From Oscillospiraceae bacterium (GTDB lineage Bacteria > Bacillota > Clostridia > Oscillospirales > Ruminococcaceae), in NCBI GenBank assembly GCA_029068025.1, contig JAIEDJ010000316.1:1-8930 (forward strand): 8,930 nt of DNA, given 5' to 3'. A model generated the notes under the pieces. It was given only the letters and a program-made list of their open reading frames with translations, was not told where the DNA came from and searched no databases. Shown here one piece after another: positions 4,811-8,930 of this stretch (its first letter is position 1; each line of letters begins with the position of its first letter). A program made the translations under genes and the position numbers.

Positions 4811-7559
4811 ATTTCGCTTCCGTCAGCTTAAATCGAATATCCCGCAGCGTTATCCCGTCACCGCCAAAGTACAGTCTGCATACCAAAAAGCGTGAGTATA
4901 GCAAGGTCTCGCGTGTTATTGATCGGAACTCGCCGCCCGTGCCGCTGAACGTAAACACCGCAGCGGGAAAGCCCTGCTTAAACAGTGTGATCGGTGTCTG
5001 CGCCGTATCGCTCAAGCCCGAAGCGGCAGTGAGAGTTACCGAGTACGTGCCCGGCTTGTCAACGTCCAGCGCGAACACGTATGCCGTTCCGCGCTCGGCG
5101 GTGATACCGCTCAGGTCAAGCGTCAGCTCGCCGTTTTCGGTCGGGTAAAACGTCACATCATCGGCAGTGAAGCTCTCGTCGGAATACGGGCGGTTGATTA
5201 TCCCGATCTCGGGAGCGGTTCCACGGAGCCGTTTCAGCGCACGGCTGTTCAGCAGCACACGGCAGACGTTGGCGGCGCTCCGCTGAAGTTCGCCGCGCGT
5301 GAGCGTTCCCGAATTCAGCGAGGACAATGTGTTGTCGTCCGTGAGATTTTTCGAGGAATCGGGACAGCACATATACACGTCGTTCTGAGCGCGTATCATA
5401 GCCGCGAAATTGTTCCCGCGCGGTTCCTCGCCGCGGTCGTTGATACAGCTCCACCAGTCGGTCATCACAAATCCGCTGAAGCCCCACTCGCCGCGGAGTA
5501 TCGTAGTGCAGAGGTCATAGTTTCCCGCCGTCCACAAGCCGTTGAGAGAGCCGTAGGTAGTCATCACCGCAGCCGCTCCGCCCTCCTTGACGGCGATCTC
5601 AAAGCCCTTGAGATAGATCTCGCGGAGCGCTCTTTCGGAAACGACGGAATCGACCGTTCGCCGTCCGCTTTCCTGATTGTTGGCAGCAAAGTGCTTGATC
5701 GTGCCCTCTGCGCCGCCTTTATGCAGCCCCCGGAGCTGTGCCGCCGCGATCCTGCCCGTAACCAGCGGATCCTCACTGTAATACTCAAAGTTGCGTCCGT
5801 TGAGCGGGTGGCGGTGGATATTTATTCCGGGACCGAGAAGGAAGTCAACATTGTTGGCGGCGATCTCCAAACCCGCAAGCGAGTACAGCCGCTCGACAAG
5901 CTCGGGGTTGAATGTACACGCGAGCAGTGTGCCGTTCGGCAGACTGAACGCTTTAGTGCCGCAGTCAAGCCGCATACCGGATGGACCGTCGTCGCAGCAG
6001 CCTGCGGGGATCCCGAAGCCTTTTAGACTTTCGAACGCTCCGCCGAACGCGGAAGCCGTACCGGGAGTAACGCGCGGACTGCCCATTCCCTCTCCGCGTA
6101 TAATACACGACAGATCGTCGTCGGAAAGCTGTGCGATAAACTCGTCCATGGTATGAACCCCGTCCGCAATGTCGGCGAGTTTTATCCCCTTGTCGCCGCT
6201 GTATGGGATCTCCTTTGGAATATTGTCCGCGCGGCGCTTGCTCATATCCGTTTCGGCAAGCGGAACAGGCTCGATCAAACCAATTATCCGTCCGTTCTCC
6301 GATGCTGCCTTTATCCGCTCAAACGGCAGCACCGGAGCAAGCGCCTCGGAAAGCTGCTTTACAACGCGTTCGCCGAGCGTAACGGAAAGCGCTTCCGCTG
6401 CGCCGCGCACATCGGTACCGACATAAAATCTGTACTCGCCGCCCTCGAGAACATAGCACGACTTATGCCCCGTAACGCCGCCGTCGTCATAGCTTGCCAG
6501 CTCGTCAAACGGTATCTCAAAGCGCAGACATTCCGATTCTCCGGGCGCGAGGAGCTTTGTTTTCTTAAAAGCGCAGAGTGCGCAAAGCGGTTTTCCGAGC
6601 CTGCCCTGCGGCGCGCCGTAATAGATCTGTACGGTCTCTTTTCCTGAACGGTTCCCTATGTTCTTCACGGTCACATTTATCAAAGCCGCCGCGCCATTTT
6701 CCTCGGCGGAAACGTTCAGCTCAAACTCGGTATACGACAGCCCGAACCCAAATGGATACAGCACCTTTTCGGGAACGAATGTCTCAAAGTATCGGTACCC
6801 GACGTATATATCCTCGCGATAGAACACGCGCTCAGTGTTTCCGAAATTCGCGTCGGACGGATAATCGGAGACTGCCGCCGCTATCGTATCGGTGAGCTTT
6901 CCGCACGGACTTGTTTTTCCGGTAAGCACGTCCGCCGTACCGAGACCTCCGATCATACCGCCCTGCCACGCGTATACCACCGCGTCGGGCTTGATCACCT
7001 GCACCCGGCTCATATCGATAATGCCGCCGACGTTCAGCAGTACGGTCATTTTCCTGAAATGAGCGCGAACCTTTTTCAGCATATCAAGCTCCGTTTCCGT
7101 GAGCCGATAGGAGCCCTCGCTGTCGGTCTGATCCTGTTCCTCGCCCGCAGTTCTTCCGATAATGCAGAGCGCCGCCGCTGATTTTTCGGCCGCCCTTGCC
7201 GCAAGCTCGTCCGAGATCGGCATTTCCTCCTGTGACCAAGGCTCACCGCCCCAGCCTACGCCCTTGTTGAACGGGTGATCCTTCTCCCACTCGGCATAGA
7301 CCGCGCTAAGCTCCTCGTTTAGTGATATTCCGCACTCGCGAAGCCCCTCCGGTATTCCGTAAACGCGTTCTACGTTCACCATGCCGCCAGAGCCTGTGCC
7401 GCTTTTGTAATAGTTTGACTGTATGCGTCCGAAAACCGCAAGATTCTCGTTTTTGTCCAGCGGCAAAGCATCGTTGTTTTCCAGAAGAACTATACCCTCC
7501 GCGACAGTCTCTCGCGCCGCCTCGGTATATTCGTTCCAATCGAGTATCAGCTTGTTCAT
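4809..7559 (-). CDS. GH3 beta-glucosidase with permuted domain order
   Basis: This 916-residue enzyme should release glucose from the non-reducing end of cellobiose or short beta-glucans. Most GH3 enzymes have the TIM barrel first; here it comes second. Residues 1 to about 225 are the alpha/beta sandwich, with acid/base candidate Glu140 in AGEEQDQ. YRYFETF and YPFGFGLSYT (253-277) lead into a fibronectin-III-like domain (about 278-395). The barrel (about 470-775) carries DGPSGMR (524-530), GRNFEYYSEDP (588-598), KHFAANNQE (622-630) and nucleophile Asp701 in GFVMTDWWS. A beta-rich C-terminal extension (about 800-916) resembles a carbohydrate-binding or accessory beta-sandwich. There is no signal peptide, so it is probably cytoplasmic. 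GGAGG (7566-7570) lies 6 nt before the ATG, and only 20 nt separate the gene from the GH5 gene, so they form an operon. The same permutation is known in R. albus and Butyrivibrio enzymes. Exact substrate is not fixed by sequence. Confidence 0.93.
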   Translation of the reverse strand: MNKLILDWNEYTEAARETVAEGIVLLENNDALPLDKNENLAVFGRIQSNYYKSGTGSGGMVNVERVYGIPEGLRECGISLNEELSAVYAEWEKDHPFNKGVGWGGEPWSQEEMPISDELAARAAEKSAAALCIIGRTAGEEQDQTDSEGSYRLTETELDMLKKVRAHFRKMTVLLNVGGIIDMSRVQVIKPDAVVYAWQGGMIGGLGTADVLTGKTSPCGKLTDTIAAAVSDYPSDANFGNTERVFYREDIYVGYRYFETFVPEKVLYPFGFGLSYTEFELNVSAEENGAAALINVTVKNIGNRSGKETVQIYYGAPQGRLGKPLCALCAFKKTKLLAPGESECLRFEIPFDELASYDDGGVTGHKSCYVLEGGEYRFYVGTDVRGAAEALSVTLGERVVKQLSEALAPVLPFERIKAASENGRIIGLIEPVPLAETDMSKRRADNIPKEIPYSGDKGIKLADIADGVHTMDEFIAQLSDDDLSCIIRGEGMGSPRVTPGTASAFGGAFESLKGFGIPAGCCDDGPSGMRLDCGTKAFSLPNGTLLACTFNPELVERLYSLAGLEIAANNVDFLLGPGINIHRHPLNGRNFEYYSEDPLVTGRIAAAQLRGLHKGGAEGTIKHFAANNQESGRRTVDSVVSERALREIYLKGFEIAVKEGGAAAVMTTYGSLNGLWTAGNYDLCTTILRGEWGFSGFVMTDWWSCINDRGEEPRGNNFAAMIRAQNDVYMCCPDSSKNLTDDNTLSSLNSGTLTRGELQRSAANVCRVLLNSRALKRLRGTAPEIGIINRPYSDESFTADDVTFYPTENGELTLDLSGITAERGTAYVFALDVDKPGTYSVTLTAASGLSDTAQTPITLFKQGFPAAVFTFSGTGGEFRSITRETLLYSRFLVCRLYFGGDGITLRDIRFKLTEAK

Positions 7560-7579
7560 TCGATACCTCCGAAAGCCGA

Positions 7580-8764
7580 TCAGTCGGTCTCGCTCTTGAA
7601 CTTATCGCGTACCCACCGTCCCTGCTCGCTGAGCTCGCCGTCTTCCCAGCCGTACAACTTGGAACAGCCGCTTTGAATGATCGAGCTTGATTCGTTTTTG
7701 TTGGCAAGATTCCAGCACATATAGCTTACATTGTAACGCGAGATCATATCATACCACGCGTTGGCTTGATTAATATCCACCCAGCCGTTTCCCGAAGCGT
7801 CACAGATACCGAACTCGCTTACAAACACGGGAAGTCCGCTGTTTATGCAGCCTTCCATTCTCGAACGCAGCCAATCGGTGTGAGTTGCCGCGTAGAAGTG
7901 AAGCGCGTACATAACGTTTTCGAAGTCCAACGGAGAAGCGGCTGCCTGGTCTATATCCTGGCTCCAGGTCGGAGTGCCGACGATGATCACGCTGTCGGGA
8001 TCATTAGCTCTGATGATCGGAATGATCTCGTTCGCGTAGGACTTTATATCGTTCCAGGAAGAACCGCTGTTAGGCTCGTTGCAGATCTCGTAGATCACAT
8101 TCCCGTTATCGGCGAACAGCCTTGACATCTCATCAAAAAATTTCTTTGCTTCTTCCTGATAAGTCCTCGGGTCGCGCTCGCTGAGAATATGCCAATCGAC
8201 GATAACGTACATTCCGAGCTGTGTTGCGCAGTCAACGCCGTTTTTAACGAGGGACTTCAGCCACTCCTTGTCGCCGCCCGTACAGTAGCCGCCGCCTTCG
8301 GCGGTGTACATCGCAAGCCGCACGCAGTTGGTGTTCCAGTCGTCGCGCAGGAACCTGAACGTATCGTAATTCACATAGTCGGGGAACCACGCCAGACCGT
8401 GTGTAGACATTCCGCGAAGCTGGAATTTTTCGCCGCGCTGATCTACAAGATCGGTACCGTTTACCGAGAGAACACCGTGCTTTGCGAACGGCGTATCGCC
8501 GACCGGCTCGGGTTCGGGAGCGCTTGTTGTTGAACTGCTTTCCGCGCTGCTTTCTGAGCCTGAGCTGTCGTTATCCGACGAGCTGCTCTCATCTGAGCTG
8601 CTTTCCGTCGAGCTGTTCTCCGATAAACTGCTTTCGTCGGAGACTGTCTGCGTTGTGCTGCTCGATTGGTCGGGCTTTGAACCGCTTGTTTCCGAATGGT
8701 CTGCACAGCCCGTCAGCAATAACGAGACCGCGAGCACTGCCGATAAAAATATCTTTGCTTTCAT
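7580..8764 (-). CDS. GH5 endoglucanase, surface lipoprotein
   Basis: This 394-residue retaining endo-beta-1,4-glucanase would cut cellulose or soluble beta-glucan outside the cell. Residues 1-19 form a lipoprotein signal (KAK, hydrophobic core, lipobox LTGC), so Cys20 should be lipidated and the enzyme held on the membrane's outer face. Residues about 28-82 are a Ser/Asp/Glu/Thr-rich linker that should reach through the wall. The catalytic barrel (about 92-390) has the GH5_2-like RGMSTHGLAWFP (117-128), VDWHIL (189-194), acid/base Glu230 in EICNEP, GTPTWSQD (263-270), ALHFYA (287-292) and nucleophile Glu317 in VFVSEFG, plus MCWNLANK (349-356). No dockerin or carbohydrate-binding module is visible. 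GGAGG (8771-8775) is 6 nt before the ATG. It is the first gene of the operon with the GH3 beta-glucosidase, which would use its products after uptake. No transporter gene lies in the window. Confidence 0.94.
   Translation of the reverse strand: MKAKIFLSAVLAVSLLLTGCADHSETSGSKPDQSSSTTQTVSDESSLSENSSTESSSDESSSSDNDSSGSESSAESSSTTSAPEPEPVGDTPFAKHGVLSVNGTDLVDQRGEKFQLRGMSTHGLAWFPDYVNYDTFRFLRDDWNTNCVRLAMYTAEGGGYCTGGDKEWLKSLVKNGVDCATQLGMYVIVDWHILSERDPRTYQEEAKKFFDEMSRLFADNGNVIYEICNEPNSGSSWNDIKSYANEIIPIIRANDPDSVIIVGTPTWSQDIDQAAASPLDFENVMYALHFYAATHTDWLRSRMEGCINSGLPVFVSEFGICDASGNGWVDINQANAWYDMISRYNVSYMCWNLANKNESSSIIQSGCSKLYGWEDGELSEQGRWVRDKFKSETD
8519..8683 (-). repeat. Low-complexity Ser-rich linker coding stretch
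   Basis: Residues 28-82 of the GH5 protein are an irregular repeat dominated by Ser with Asp, Glu and Thr, such as SSTESSSDESSSSD. At DNA level, GAGCTG and TTTC/TCC units recur on the + strand. Such stretches vary in length between strains by slippage. The linker separates the lipid anchor from the catalytic domain and should be flexible and exposed. Confidence 0.85.
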
Positions 8765-8930
8765 AAATAACCTCCGTCAAAAACAAATCAAAACAACCTG
8801 TTAATTTGATTTCAATCAAGCTGTTTTGCCATGTGCTGTTGGGATCTGATCTGCCTGATCCGATTTAATTATAACATAAATTTCAACGCCGGATCTTGCT
8901 AAGCAAAATCAATTTAATGTTTCAATAAAA
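8765..8930 (-). promoter_or_regulatory. Leader and putative promoter of the GH5-GH3 operon
   Basis: A consensus -10 TATAAT lies on the - strand at 8868-8873. No good -35 is found 16-18 bp upstream; TTGAAA sits too close. The promoter is therefore either activator-dependent or misassigned. The leader would be about 95 nt. It includes a GATC-rich imperfect repeat at about 8842-8863, near the predicted start site, that could be an operator, and a nested dyad at 8789-8828. No gene is visible in this stretch. Confidence 0.5.
8789..8828 (-). promoter_or_regulatory. Nested inverted repeat in the cellulase leader
   Basis: CAAAACA (8789-8795) and TGTTTTG (8822-8828) form an outer inverted repeat. Inside it, TTGATT (8806-8811) and AATCAA (8814-8819) form an almost contiguous inner palindrome. 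The structure lies between the putative -10 and the ribosome binding site. It could be an operator for a DNA-binding dimer or an mRNA hairpin. AT-rich leaders give such repeats by chance fairly often, so the role is speculative. Confidence 0.4.

Noticed and set aside
5691..6895. Plus-strand open frames of up to 164 codons inside the GH3 gene
   Set aside because: They lie wholly antisense to conserved catalytic regions of the beta-glucosidase, and their translations are Arg/Ser/Pro-rich without motifs.
8519..8683. Possible repeat array or CRISPR-like pattern at the left part of the GH5 gene
   Set aside because: The repetition is in frame and encodes a Ser-rich linker. Units are irregular and there are no spacers.

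Overview
The window looks like chromosomal DNA from an anaerobic gut or rumen Clostridia bacterium, most likely Ruminococcus or a close Oscillospiraceae relative. This is an inference from four things: strong GGAGG ribosome binding sites, a lipoprotein GH5 cellulase with a Ser/Asp/Glu-rich linker, a GH3 beta-glucosidase with permuted domain order (an arrangement known from Ruminococcus albus and Butyrivibrio), and a chromosomal VanG-type ligase. No marker gene in the window fixes the species.

Region 1 (1-2068, + strand) is a peptidoglycan-precursor module. A 5'-truncated VanG-type D-Ala-D-Ser ligase overlaps by 4 nt a stand-alone racemase of the VanT catalytic type. A strong intrinsic terminator overlaps the racemase stop codon. 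The racemase would supply the D-Ser (or D-Ala) that the ligase joins to D-Ala.

Region 2 (2069-2725, + strand) is a monocistronic gene for a six-helix membrane protein of unknown function. It is driven by a perfect TTGACA-N17-TATAAT promoter.

Region 3 (2726-4808) is a variable segment. It holds a broken tRNA-Leu remnant, an intact tRNA-Leu(UAG) with encoded CCA, candidate terminator hairpins, a visibly AT-richer gene for a DUF4238-family protein, a non-coding or degraded stretch of about 200 nt, and a short minus-strand remnant of an FtsX-type ABC transporter permease. That remnant begins at the base of a terminator-like hairpin lying immediately 3' of the beta-glucosidase gene. Together these suggest repeated insertion and deletion next to a tRNA gene.

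Region 4 (4809-8930, - strand) is a two-gene cellulose-utilisation operon. A surface-anchored GH5 endoglucanase comes first. After a 20-nt gap with a strong ribosome binding site comes a GH3 beta-glucosidase with no signal peptide. The likely division of labour is that GH5 cuts beta-glucan outside the cell and GH3 hydrolyses imported cello-oligosaccharides inside. A nested inverted repeat sits in the leader between a putative -10 box and the GH5 start.

I found no CRISPR array, complete insertion sequence or clearly new multi-gene system. The points most worth a second look are the VanG/VanT pair with its D-Ser-type residues, the orphan DUF4238 gene beside tRNA-Leu, and the scar between that gene and the cellulase operon.
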